Shown here in pieces: positions 24,530 through 35,589 of a stretch of 64,000 bases of DNA (position 1 is its first letter; each line of letters opens with the position of its first letter). This DNA is from Brachionus manjavacas (lineage: Eukaryota; Rotifera; Eurotatoria; Ploima; Brachionidae): the NCBI GenBank assembly GCA_019054805.1, contig JAHQIY010000006.1, forward strand, positions 4,650,001 through 4,714,000, read 5' to 3'. A program made the position numbers and the translations under genes. Below the pieces are notes generated by a model, which was given only the letters and a program-made list of their open reading frames with translations, did no database searches and was not told the DNA's origin.

Positions 24530-27500
24530 ATGGGAAACAAACCAAGTACCAAAGAAATAAATAAGATTCTCTTTGATGATGATTTGGATAAACCCGATAT
24601 TTATAGGCTAATAGGCAAGAAAGGTGATGGCGAATTGGTGGAACTTGCCATCTTAGCACATCGAATAAAGGATTTTTCACGTTTAGATGATTTCATTAAT
24701 ACAGAATGTAAAAAGTTTTTGATTAATTCTGGAAAAGGAGAAAATGTAACAAAAATTAGTATTTAGTTTTTTTGTTTTCATTTATATTAATAAAGATACC
24801 GTTGGAAGAAATTAATAAATTCAGATTCAAATATGAAATTGAACCGACCAAGTCTAGGATCAAATTAAATATATTGTGTAAGAGAAAAAAAATTGAAGGT
24901 AATTGATTTTGACTTATTTTTATTTTGAATAAATAGCTATATTTCTAAAGAGTTCCAAGTTGAATTCCACACGAAATTTGTTTGCTTTGATTTAAATGAG
25001 CGTGGTTATAATGGTGAAACATTGCTTCATTTATGTTTATCCAACAACTCATTTATTCATGATTTGATAGCAAAGAGATTGATTAAATTGTTTCCCAATA
25101 TGGTTAAAGATATTTGCATAGGAGATGAACATTTTGGTACTATATTTTCTCAAAAAATTTTATAAACAATGCGTGGTGAAAATTTATTTTCTTCATTGTA
25201 GTGTGAATTTTAGGCAAAAAAAAGGACAAAAAGCAAATGCTAATAAAAAGACTGAATTTGTCTGATACCTTAGACAGAACCTTTTTTAAATTAGTAAAAG
25301 AAAAAAATTCAGATCGCCTTTTTTCTTTATATTAAGCTATAAAATTCAAATAGTCTATGCTTTTGTCCATTTTCAAAAAATCTTATTTATTGTATTTATT
25401 AATAAAGGAGAAACTGCTCTCCATATGGCAATTGTAAATGATGATCCATATATGATGAAAATTCTTCTTGATAATGGCTCAGATTTACACCAAAGATGTA
25501 CTGGAAAATTTTTTTTACCAGATGATCAGAAAGAGAGTAGGCAAAATTTTTTGCTAAATGAAATCCCTACATTGCCTATTAAAACTGATTATAATGGTTT
25601 ATCATATTTTGGAGAGTATCCACTAAGCTTTGCTGCTGTGTTGAACCATGAAGATTGCGTAAGACTTTTACTTGCAAGTGGAGCTGATCCAAACAGACAA
25701 GATTCAAATGGAAACACTGTTCTTCATTTGCTAATCATTCACAATAACTTTGTAATTTAATCGAAATTGTTTTTGCTGTTACTATTTATTTAATTTATTT
25801 AACAATATCTAAAGCCTCTGTTTAAACTATTAGTTGCTAACAATGCTGATCTCAATATTAAAAATAAACAGGATTATACTCCATTAACTCTTGCCACTGA
25901 GATGTGTCGCCAAGAAGTTTTTATTTTATTTATTTAAAATTTCGAATTAAATATTTTGATTAAGATTTTTTTCTTCATTTTGGAAACTCTTCGAGAATTC
26001 TATTGGATTTATGCTGATATATCATGTGCAGCATATCCATTAAAGGATGTAGACACCATATCACAAAATGGAAAAATTGATACCAAAAGTGTTCTTTATT
26101 TAATTCTAGAAAAAGTTGATCAGAAAGTTAAGATTTTAAAAATTTTTTTACTTAATTTTAATTTTTTAGGACACTGAAGAACATTTAAAATTAATGGATG
26201 GTTTTTTAACAAGTTTGCTACAGAAAAAATGGACTACTTTTATTAAATTTAGGTAAAAACTTGTAAAATTAAAAAAAATAAATAATGGCTTATCATATTT
26301 AGATTTTTTGTGGAAGTTTCAATATTTGCATTGTTTTTTATTCTAAATGCTGTTGCAATATTTTTAAAAAGAGACTATTATAATGAACTAGAACTCGGTA
26401 ATTTTACTATTGACTCAGAGGGCAATCGCCTCTCCGATGAACATAAATGTGCTTATCTAAATCCGGTTGACGACGCGCATTATGTAAATTTTTTATATTT
26501 TTTTCAACACAAATCACTATTTTTTCCATTTTATAATTTTCTATCATACTCTAATAGTTAAAAAACTTTCCACAAAATTCAACCCTTCCGTTTGAGTTTA
26601 GATATTTAGAATTAACTTTTTGATATGACTAATTTACGTAAATTACTAATTTCAATGTAAAACTGCGTTTTTAACTGCGCTTTAAAAATTGTAATTTATT
26701 AGACATTGTGAATTTTTATGCAAAAATTTCTGTACAAAATTTTAATTCTTAGTAAAAATATGAATTTTGTATTACAGATTTTTCTGTAAGATTTTAAAGG
26801 TGAAACACACAATGCTATATAACAGTAGTTTTATCTTAATATAGAAATAGAAAAAAAATTTTTTTACAATATAACTCTCAAATTCAAAACTATTTAAGTA
26901 GCGATGACAGAATTTAAACTTTAAATCTTGGTCGAATGCTATAGTTGAGTTTTCAAAAATTTTTTCAATTTTTATTATTTTTATTAATTTTCGATGTTAG
27001 TAAAATAAAAAAGATAATTTTATTTTATTCGTAAATAAATTAATTTTTTTTTTTAGCCTCGAACAATTATTGAAATAATCGTTGTTTTTTATTCTATATT
27101 TTATATACTCATGACACTTAATGACGCATATATAAATGGATGGAATTTGTTTTTTCGCACACTGCTTAGAAATCCAACAAAAATGCTTTTTATTATTTCA
27201 ATATTTTGTATTTTGGCAGTAATTCCATTTAGGTTTTCATGTAATACAGCAGTTGAAGATATTCTTATCGCTTTAGAAGTGATTTTGCTATCATTATCGT
27301 CACTATATTATGCGAGGTAATTAAATTTTTATCAAAAATAAAAAATATTGAAAAATTTTAAACAAAAGAGGATTCCGGGCAGTATGCAATTTTGTTTACA
27401 ATCTGCATAGAATTCTTGGCTATGATATGGTTCGATTTTTTAGCATTTACTTTATATTCATGATTTCATTTTCTCAAAGTAACATTACTAAACAATTAAT

Positions 27501-28067
27501 TTTTATGATTTTATAAATATTTTATAAGCATTTTATCTAATTCTTCAAAAATTAAACCCGTACATGCTGAGATACGAGTTTACTAATCCTATAGAATCTA
27601 TAATTGACACAATTGTTTTAACTTTGGGTGAAGTTACCGTTGCTTATGAAATTGTAGAATTCCCATCATCTTATGCAATAATAGGAGCAGTAAAATTTGA
27701 AATAAACTTTAAACATTCAATTAATAAAATCTGATCTTAAAAGATATATACGATGATCTTTATGCTCTTGGGTAGTTTATTATTGGTAAATATGCTAATA
27801 GCTATGATGGACCATACTCAAGAAATTACCAATGGAAGAAAAACAGAGTGGATTAGACAATGGGGTCGTCAAATTTTGGTGGTTGAGCAAAATATAAATT
27901 CAAAAGAAAGACTTAAACAGCAAACAAAATATACAAATTCAATGAAATCGGGAGAAAAAGGACTAATTGTAAAATGGAAGCAAAATGAGGAAGAACGAAT
28001 TGAATTTAAATCAAAAAAAGAAATTTTTCAAAAATATATATTAAACAATTTTTTCAAATTCGACTAA
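24530..28067 (+). CDS. TRPV channel subunit of the Nanchung/OCR type
   Basis: Twelve exons: 24530-24745, 24796-24898, 24951-25136, 25408-25751, 25815-25916, 25965-26126, 26170-26252, 26303-26483, 27057-27316, 27369-27478, 27529-27689 and 27744-28067. They join to 743 residues. TRPV channels are cation channels of sensory cells; Nanchung works with Inactive in insect hearing, and OCR with OSM-9 in nematodes. Ankyrin repeats include NGETLLHLCLSN, GETALHMAIVNDD, FGEYPLSFAAVLNHEDC and NGNTVLHLLI. The pre-S1 block ends in SCAAYPLKDVDTI. S1 lies near 400-420, S2-S4 in exon 9, and the pore carries TLGE at 614-617. S6 is about 640-658, followed by the TRP-box W672/W676 (EWIRQWGRQILVVEQ). Exon 6 was joined because it restores the EIFFFILETLREFYW block. 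Exon 1 alone has little similarity. Family assignment is firm; the Nanchung-like placement rests on recalled motif similarity. Confidence 0.9.
25214..25335 (+). CDS. Possible alternative terminal exon of the TRPV gene
   Basis: Within the 271-bp intron 3 of the TRPV gene, an acceptor (GAATTTTAG) at 25213 opens a 39-codon frame that continues exon 3 in phase. It encodes the basic segment KKKDKKQMLIKRLNL followed by SDTLDRTFFKLVKE, and stops at 25335. No donor keeps the frame, so it could only be a last exon. It would give a protein with the first ankyrin repeats and no pore. Only transcript evidence can decide. Confidence 0.3.
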
Positions 28068-28312
28068 TTTAAATTGAAATTTTAAAAAATTTAACTTTTT
28101 TAAAATTCCCCTTAATAATAGCATAAAATTTTTGGATTTAGAGAAAAAATTAATAAATATTCTAAAAAAACTTTTTTATTTCTTCTTTATTTTTAGATTT
28201 TTTTTTTTATATTTTGGATCAGCTGGGATAGAAAATTAGATCTATTTTTAAACAAAAATTTAAATTTTTGCAATTTTTTTTTCTTTTTTTTCAAGTTTCT
28301 ATTAGAGCAAAA

Positions 28313-29028
28313 ATGGAAGAATTCAAAGTCGAAGGTGTCATACCAGACGTAATTAATGAAAATCCGCAACAAATTCTTCAAGTAATTAATTCATTATTTT
28401 GGACTAAAGAATAATTTTTATAAAGGTCGATTGGCCCCATTCAGGTGTCAGAGCTGAACTTGGAAATGTTGTCACTCCAACAGATGTAAACTTATTTAAA
28501 TTAGTTACTAGATTAATAATTTATTAAAGACAAAAAGCCAACCTAATGTTCATTGGGATTCTGATCCTAATAGTTTTTACACACTGATAATGAGTGACCC
28601 TGATGCTCCGACGAGGGGTTCTCCGAAATTTAAAGAATGGCATCATTGGATGGTGGTTAATATTCCAGGAAATAATGTTTCCCAAGGTGAAGAAAAAGTG
28701 GGTTATGTTGGTCCTGCTCCTCCAAAAGATAGTGGATTGCATAGATATGTTCTTACAGTTTTTAAACAACCAGAAAAATTGACATTCAAAGACGTTCATA
28801 CTATTACAAGTATAACTGGAAAACATCGAAACAATTTTCATACAAAGTATTTAAAAGAATCACAAATAGAAAATTAACAATATTTTTTAAAATTTGATAT
28901 TAACTTTAAGGCAGTTTGCGAAAAGTCACCATCTTGGTCCAGTAGTTGCAGCTAATTTTATTCAAGCAGAATGGGATGAACATTCAGATGTCCTTCATCG
29001 AGTTTTGGCATCGAGGACTGAATTTTAA
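28313..29028 (+). CDS. Phosphatidylethanolamine-binding protein (PEBP/RKIP family)
   Basis: Four exons, 28313-28381, 28426-28485, 28530-28846 and 28911-29028, join to 187 residues, the usual PEBP length. PEBPs are small cytosolic proteins with a ligand pocket for anionic phospholipid heads; some inhibit Raf and related kinases. The pocket motifs are present: SDPDAPTR at 65-72, the EWHHWMVVNIPG strand at 79-90, and GLHRYV at 112-117. The C-terminal FIQAEWDEH matches the family's CYQAEWDDY block. No signal peptide is visible. The gene starts 246 bp after the TRPV stop codon, in the same direction. Introns are 44-64 bp. Function as kinase inhibitor versus lipid carrier cannot be told from sequence. 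Confidence 0.93.
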
Positions 29029-29790
29029 TTCTGTTGTTGACCATTTATTTTATCAATAAAATTTAAGATCATATTTAAGTTGAAAATTTTACAAGATTAA
29101 TTTAATTCTAATTTATTCTAAAAAAAAAAGATTTTATCAAAGCTTTATCAAATAAGGTTATCTAAGAATAAGGTTATCTCAAATAATTTTTATTTTGTTG
29201 AATGTTGACTTAAATCTAAATATGGCTTATCGATAAATAAAAAGTCTTGCCATATACAGTAATTAATATAGATAATTGAATTCAAAGACTTTTGAAATAT
29301 TTATATAGCTTAGCATGCATAATAAAAATAATTTAATTCTTATTTATTTTTTACAGAACATGGTCATTTTCAAGATTTAATTCTAAAAATGGTTATTTAT
29401 AGAGAAGAAAGCTGATTAAGTGATTGTGTTCAAAAATTCTAAGTTTTACATACTTCTACTACTAAATTAATTTTTAGCATTTAATTTATTTTCTTAATGT
29501 TTTCTAATTTGCTAATGGTCATTCAAATAATATTTTTATCTCATTTTTTATTTATGGATAATGGGCTTTTATCAATCAAATTTAAAAATTGTAAAAAAAT
29601 TTTGAACAAAGGATTTTCTGTGCAAACAAAAAATAAATATAAAAGCCTCAAGCATAATTACCAATCCAACTAAAAAAAATTTCAAATAATTTAAATATCT
29701 CAAAAAATGATAATTTAACATTTAACATGAATTGAATAATTTTCAAGGTTTTATTTTTTTTGAATTATTATAGATTTTTCAAATTTTAAA
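29029..29790. other. AT-rich intergenic stretch between PEBP and PHYHD1
   Basis: This is AT-rich sequence with an AATAAA-like signal just after the PEBP stop (about 29056). I see no gene in it. Confidence 0.5.
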
Positions 29791-30923
29791 ATGCTCAACG
29801 AGGATCAACTAAAGAAAGTAACATTTCAAGATTTTTGTAAATAAAAATAAATTAAAGGTTTCTCTTAAAGTTTGACCAAGATGGCTTTCTGATTATTAAG
29901 GATTTTTTAAGTAAGGAAAAGTGCCAGCAGCTTAAAGCAGAGATCGACAAGGTGATAGAAACCAATAACTTTTTGGAGCAAATCAAAACAATATCTGTTT
30001 TTTTAGCAGATGAAAATTCTACTAAGGTATTTTTTTTCTTTAGATTGCTACATATTTTTTTTTATATCAAAGGCTGCTGATGAATACTTTTTGAGCAGTG
30101 TTGATAAAGTTCGACCTTTTTTAGAAGGGAGAGCAAAAGAAATTTTGGAAAAAAATGATAAATCAGTTAAAATATTCAACAAAATCGGCCATGCTTTGCA
30201 TGCATTAAATCCAGTTTTTAAAGAAACAACATTCGACAACCAAGTTAAAGAAATATTTAAGTCATTTGAATACAAAAAACCAATTGTCTGTCAAAGCATG
30301 TATATTTTCAAGCAGCCTTTCATTGGTGGTGAGGTAATGCCTCATCAAGATGGGAGCTATTTGTACACTGAGCCACTAAAAGTAACGGGGGTTTGGATCG
30401 CTTTAGAAGACTGTACATCTGAAAATGGTTGTTTGGAGTTTATTCCAGGATCGCATAAGGGTTTGAATTTTTTTTGGTAACTTAAAATTCAATTTTCAAC
30501 AAAAGGACCACTTGTCACCAGATTTATAAGAAATCCGAACGAAGAAGAGTTTAATGCTGGAAAGTTTTTAATATACACAAATGGAGTACCAAAATTTTCA
30601 TATGATAACAGCAAATTTATACCAGCTGAAGTAAAAGCAGGTATTTTTTTAATTAAATTTGTTTGTAGAAAATAAAAAGGCTATGATTTTTTGAATAAAT
30701 TAGGAGATGCTATTTTAATTGATGGCTTAGTAGTGCATCGAAGCGCTCCAAATTTGTCAGCCAAGTCTAGAAATATTTATACATTTCATGTTTATGATGC
30801 TGATGGTACTGAATTTTCAAAACAAAATTGGTAATTTAAATATGCTTTTGATTTATTTTTTTAATTAAAAAATTAAGGATGAAGCCAAGCCCGATTTCAT
30901 TCTTGCCTTTATACGAAAACTAA
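29791..30923 (+). CDS. PHYHD1: Phytanoyl-CoA dioxygenase domain protein, PHYHD1 type
   Basis: Six exons, 29791-29817, 29871-30026, 30073-30460, 30506-30640, 30704-30830 and 30878-30923, join to 292 residues; human PHYHD1 has 291. The family is Fe(II)/2-oxoglutarate dioxygenases; the natural substrate of PHYHD1 is not established. The iron site is visible: H152 and D154 in MPHQDGSYLYTEP, and the distal H247 in LIDGLVVHRSAPN. R258 (SRNIYTFH) is in place to bind 2-oxoglutarate. Other family blocks are KIGHALHALNPVFK, QSMYIFKQPFIGGEV and ENGCLEFIPGSH. The C-terminal NWMKPSPISFLPLYEN matches the end of the family. Exon 1 has only nine codons, chosen from its ATG and the in-frame GTAACA donor. No peroxisomal targeting signal is seen. 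Confidence 0.93.
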
Positions 30924-31788
30924 GAATCATTTTTAAAAAAATATTTTTTCTTTCATTTGTTTTTAATTTAAATTTTAAAGGCTAAGTATTTTTATTCTAT
31001 CATAAAAATTTTTTTGAAAAATTATTTAAAAAGTTTAAAATAAAAAAATGAATCAAAATTTCTCCGTATTTCTAAAAATTAATGCAGAGTTAAAAGATTC
31101 ATGTTTGCATGGCAATGATAATAATCCAATATTAAAATTTTCAAAATTAAAGAAAAAAATGATGCTTACAATTAATCTTTTTAAATTTTGTTTTACTTTT
31201 GTTAATTCTTGTAAATTTAATTTTTTTCCAAATTAAAAGAATTAATTTTTTTATTTATTTAATCTTGCAGAAAGTATGAATTATTCAAGTGTAAATTTAA
31301 TTGTTTTATTATAAATTTTAAGATAAAACTATTCAAAAATAAATAAGTTCGTTAGATGGGTCCTACTAAAAAACTGACCCCCATTTTTTTCAAAGCAAAA
31401 ATATTTTTTAAAGTTTTAAAATATCATTTAGTTTGAATTTTTCATTATTTTTTGAAAATTAAATTAGTTTTTCTCCAAAATTTTTATTTTTAGTGAAAAT
31501 TGAATATTTTTATATTTTTAAAAACCTGACCCTCTACTGACTCTCAATTTTATACGACTGACCCCTAACTGGCCCCCATTTTCCTTGAAGAGAATTTTAC
31601 GAGCTTTAAAATGTGAATTAAAATTTAAGTTTTGCTTAGTTTTTCTCCAGGAAGCATAGTTTTTGAGATATTTTGATTAAAATAAAAGACCTTGGTTATT
31701 ATTGAAATCATATTTAAAAATTTTATAAATAATTATTTTTATTTGTAAAAATTTCAAAGTTTTTGAAAATTTTATAATAAAAACTTTT
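30924..31788. other. Intergenic stretch between convergent genes, with a degenerate direct repeat
   Basis: This separates the convergent 3' ends of PHYHD1 and channel paralogue A. Two blocks starting near 31374 and 31569 share CCCCCATTTT and a similar following 60 nt including GCTTTAAAAT-like sequence, so they look like a diverged tandem copy. No coding exon is seen. Confidence 0.4.
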
Positions 31789-33175
31789 CTAAAATGTCTC
31801 ATTTACTTCACTGATATTCGAAAGACCTCCTGTAAAGTGTGAGAGTCGTCTCATAATAGGGTTATCTCGTTGAATCGCATTTATCAAATCAATGTTATAA
31901 ACAGTGCTGAAAATTGAATTTCGAGCCGACATTTCTTCCAATTGCTCATAGGTATAAAGCTGCAATAAATCATTAATGATACGTCTACTCGATTTAGAGT
32001 GATATGTTATGAAAGTCTTATCTTTTAACTTCATTATTTTGCGAATTTTATGAGCAGATCTAATCCAGAACAAGAGTATTAAATGACTTAAAATGAACAA
32101 CAGGGACAGAATACCTAGAATTATCTTATCTATTTTGTTTACTACTTCAAAATCATAAAAATTGAAAAATATAGTGCAAAATCCGTGCCATAATAGGCAA
32201 AAAAATATGAAAACTATTGATCTAATAGAATAGCTATCCAAAGATGTTAGATAATTTACCGTAGGTAAACACCGAGCACTATAAGTCCATCTAAATGTGA
32301 TACTAGTGAGCAAAAGTGTAGCTGTAGTGGGAAGCCTAAAATGAGGATGATCAGGACGAATGGAAAAAATTGCAAAAACAGGAGCAGTGATTAGAAATAT
32401 TAAAAAAAAAGCATTCCAAAAGTAATATCCAAATCTACGAGATACTCTACACTGAAACATTATCATTGGAAATTGTATAATATTTTGAATGGATTTTCTC
32501 TTTTCATTTTTTTCCACATCTTCTTCCGAATGGTTCTTTGTATTTTCGCACACTAGAAATTCATAATTGCTTTTTATTTCAACATGTTGATATAGGTGCC
32601 TTAAAATAAAAAAAATAAAAACACCTTTCATGATAAAACTTAATGAAAAAGAACCATATGTGTTTATCTATTGTCATATTGCTACCAACTAGCGAAAGTT
32701 TTTCTTTGTTTTGCACCAAGAGAACTTCTTTATTGGATTTAAAAGTGGTGACTATTACACTTAAATCTTGGACATCTAGAGGGAAATATTCAAGATTAAG
32801 CTTTTCGAAAAAATAACCCTTAATTTTCCGGTATTCGTAAAGCCAAAATTTAAATAACGATTTTGTCTCTTCGGGATTGATTATTATCTGCTTTCCCTGA
32901 TATTCTTTCATTATTTTGTAATGAACAGTTTGTTTTGGGTCATTGAGTGAGTTTTCTATATAAATTTTGGGATTCCAGTATTTATTTGAATTGTTTATTT
33001 CTTTTTCTTCACAGCACAGCTTGGATGTGTCAAATTCTGTACTTAATTTTGGCTCTTCCCACCTGCTTTCGACCAATATCTCAGCAAAAAATCTTTCGTT
33101 CACTGTGTCAATTTCTCCTATACGCAAAAAAATTACGCGAGTTTCCACCAAACGAGGCTTTTGTTTCATGGACAT
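31789..33175 (-). CDS. Pentameric ligand-gated channel-like protein lacking the Cys-loop, paralogue A
   Basis: Two exons on the minus strand, 33175-32655 and 32599-31789, join to 443 residues. The layout is that of a pentameric ligand-gated ion channel. A beta-rich domain has IGEIDTVNERFFAEILVESRW and the YFPLDVQDLSVIVTT turn. Four membrane segments follow, the M2-M3 region reading FRLPTTATLLLTSITFRW and CLPTVNYLTSLDSYSI. The two cysteines that define animal Cys-loop receptors are missing around YFPLDVQ, as in prokaryotic channels such as GLIC and ELIC. No signal peptide is visible and no upstream exon was found. About 85 residues follow M4, while the M3-M4 loop is very short; both are unusual. 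It forms a tandem pair with paralogue B: both have an 811-nt second exon and a phase-2 intron at the same site. The ligand is unknown. Confidence 0.8.
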
Positions 33176-34107
33176 TTCGTTTGAAATTAGCTAGAATAAA
33201 TTTGAACAATATTTTTACCAAATTTCAATAAAGTTTTGATTTCCAAAATTTTGAAAATTTTAATATTGTTAATTTGTAATATAATTAGCTATTTATATCT
33301 TATGAAATCAGTAAATTTAATGCCTCAATTGTGAAACATTTTATCAAATTTAGAAAATCGACATTTAATAAAAGCTAAGTTTATACACTATGTAAGAATT
33401 CTCTTGGCCTCTTCGAAAATATCTGATAAAAACAAAATTTTATTTTATTTTCAAATGTTTACAAAAATGTAAATTTATTTAACAAAATAATTACTTAATT
33501 CTTGATTTGATACCAAATGCCAGGCTTTTTTTTTAGGAAAAAAAGCGTTTTTAACTAGATTTTTCATTTTGAAAAATTAAACAATCATTATATATTCGAA
33601 ATATTTATTTTAAACGCTATTGATTTGTTTTGAATTTATCACAAGTCCCTCTATTTTTTTTACTAGTATATATACATTTTTTTTATCAAATATTTTTATT
33701 AATTAAAAATAATCTAGTTATTTTATGTTCTGGTATTCTTTAATTTTTAATTCAAAATTGAATTTAGGTTTTTTGTAAGCGACTTTGATTTCTTTTTTGA
33801 GTTTTCCAAGATGATTTTATTGAAAATTCATTAAATTCGAGAAGATAAAAGGGAAGGTTGTAATTTTTTTAAATTGATTCTTTTTAAAAAAAATTCAAAA
33901 TTTGAGTTATGACTTAAATTTTTTTTTATAAACTGAATTTAAGATTAATATTATACTGTATTTTCATTATGATTTTAAAAATAATTTTGCTTAAATAAAA
34001 CCAAATAGATAAAATTAAAGAGTTAAAAGTTAAGAATTTTTATTTAAAATTTTTACTAAAAAATGTGAATTAATAAATTTAAACTTAAAATTAAATTATT
34101 AAAAAAT
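33176..34107. other. AT-rich spacer between the two channel paralogues
   Basis: This lies 5' of paralogue A and 3' of paralogue B, and presumably holds the promoter of A. I recognise no exon, RNA or repeat. Confidence 0.5.
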
Positions 34108-35589
34108 CTAGACTTCCTTTGGTAAAATTTTTTCATTATTTTCTTTGATATCTGGCAGGCTGGTTTTCAAAAGAGTTGGTCTTCTGGACATACTGAGTTT
34201 TTTGCCAGAATTAATTGCATCGATATAATTTATTGAGCTAAAAACTGAAAAACGCTTTGAACTATTTGCTATGTTATTATTAGGATCAATTTCATATTCT
34301 TCTGAAAGCATTGACTGATTTGACTTAGCCTGCTCATAAAGATTATCTTTTTCTCTCATGGCTTTGCGAATGGAATTTGCCGACTTTAACCAAACAAATA
34401 AAATCACATGACTTGATAAAAATAGTAGAATTAAAAATGTCAAAAACAATCGATCTAATTTTTTAACAGTATCCCAGTCGGAAAAATTTAGAAAAACTAT
34501 GCCAAGTCCATGCCATATAAGACAGAGGAAAATTAAAATCAACGAATTAATTGAATATTTATCTAAAGAGGTAAGGTAATTTACAGTTGGCAAGCAACGA
34601 CTACTATAACTCCATCGGAAAGTAATGCTTGTTAACATAAGTGTAGCGGTAGTTGGTAGTCTAAATTGTGGCTGATCGAATCGAATCGAAAATGTTGAAA
34701 ATACAGCTGAAGTAATTAGAAAAATTAAAAAATATGCATTCCAGAAAAAATAGCCGGATCTACGAGCAGCTTTGCACTGGAAAATGATCATTGGAAACTT
34801 AATAGGCTGATTAATCGTTACCTTTTCATTCTTGGTATCTATTTGATCATTAATTTTTAGCTCATCTTTTAACACTAGCTCAAAATTGCTTTTTGACTGC
34901 ACGTGTTGAAATAAATGCCTTTAGAAAATAATTAAAACAGAAAAAATTACTAATTTTACTCTTTTACTAAAAAAATTTAAAAAAGTATAAAAGCAATTTT
35001 TATTTAAAGTAAATTACCATATATCTTTATCTACGGTTAAATTATTGTTGATGATTGAAGGTTTTTTTCTATTGTGAATCAATGACACTTCTTTGTTGGA
35101 TTTGTATGTGGTCACTATTATGCTTAAACCTTGGACATCGAGCGGAAAATATTGTAAATCTAATTTTTCAAAAAAATGTCCTTTAATTTTTCTGTATTCG
35201 TAAAGCCAGAATTTGGCAAAATATTTAGATTGCGTTAAATCGAGATCATTTTGCTCATTATTGGCTTCTTTGAGTTCTTTTTTGGCTTTGTAGAAAACAG
35301 TTTGCTTTGGATCATTAAGAGAATTTTCAACATAAATTTTCGGATTCCAGTATTTTGCAGGATTGGAAAGCTCTTTGTCCTCCTCACCAATGGACGAGTC
35401 TAAGTCAGAATCAAATTCTACGCTGAGTTTAGGATCTTCCCATCTACTTTCGATCAAAATTTCGGCGAAAAATTTTTCGTTCAGTGTGTCTATGTCGCCG
35501 ATGCGCAAAAAAATAATCCGAATTTCGACTTCTCTGACTCTGTTTAATGAAAATGAAGCTCGTTTTTTTTGATTTTTTGTTTGATTCAT
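34108..35589 (-). CDS. Pentameric ligand-gated channel-like protein lacking the Cys-loop, paralogue B
   Basis: Two exons on the minus strand, 35589-35018 and 34918-34108, join to 460 residues. It is closely related to paralogue A along its whole length: VEIRIIFLRIGDIDTLNEKF, YWNPKIYVENSLNDPKQTV, FEKLDLQYFPLDVQGLSI and the M2-M3 segment are near-identical. Predicted M1-M4 lie at about 245-269, 278-296, 313-336 and 345-367. Residues 368-460 form a charged tail rich in Ser and Arg. As in A, the Cys-loop cysteines and a signal peptide are absent. The acidic linker LDSSIGEEDKELSNP is longer than in A. The family is clear from the fold-defining motifs, but channel activity, ligand and ion selectivity cannot be read from sequence. 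Confidence 0.8.

Noticed and set aside
28193..28381. Minus-strand frame overlapping PEBP exon 1
   Set aside because: Its translation is Lys/Asn/Phe low complexity, and the plus strand carries a clear PEBP exon.
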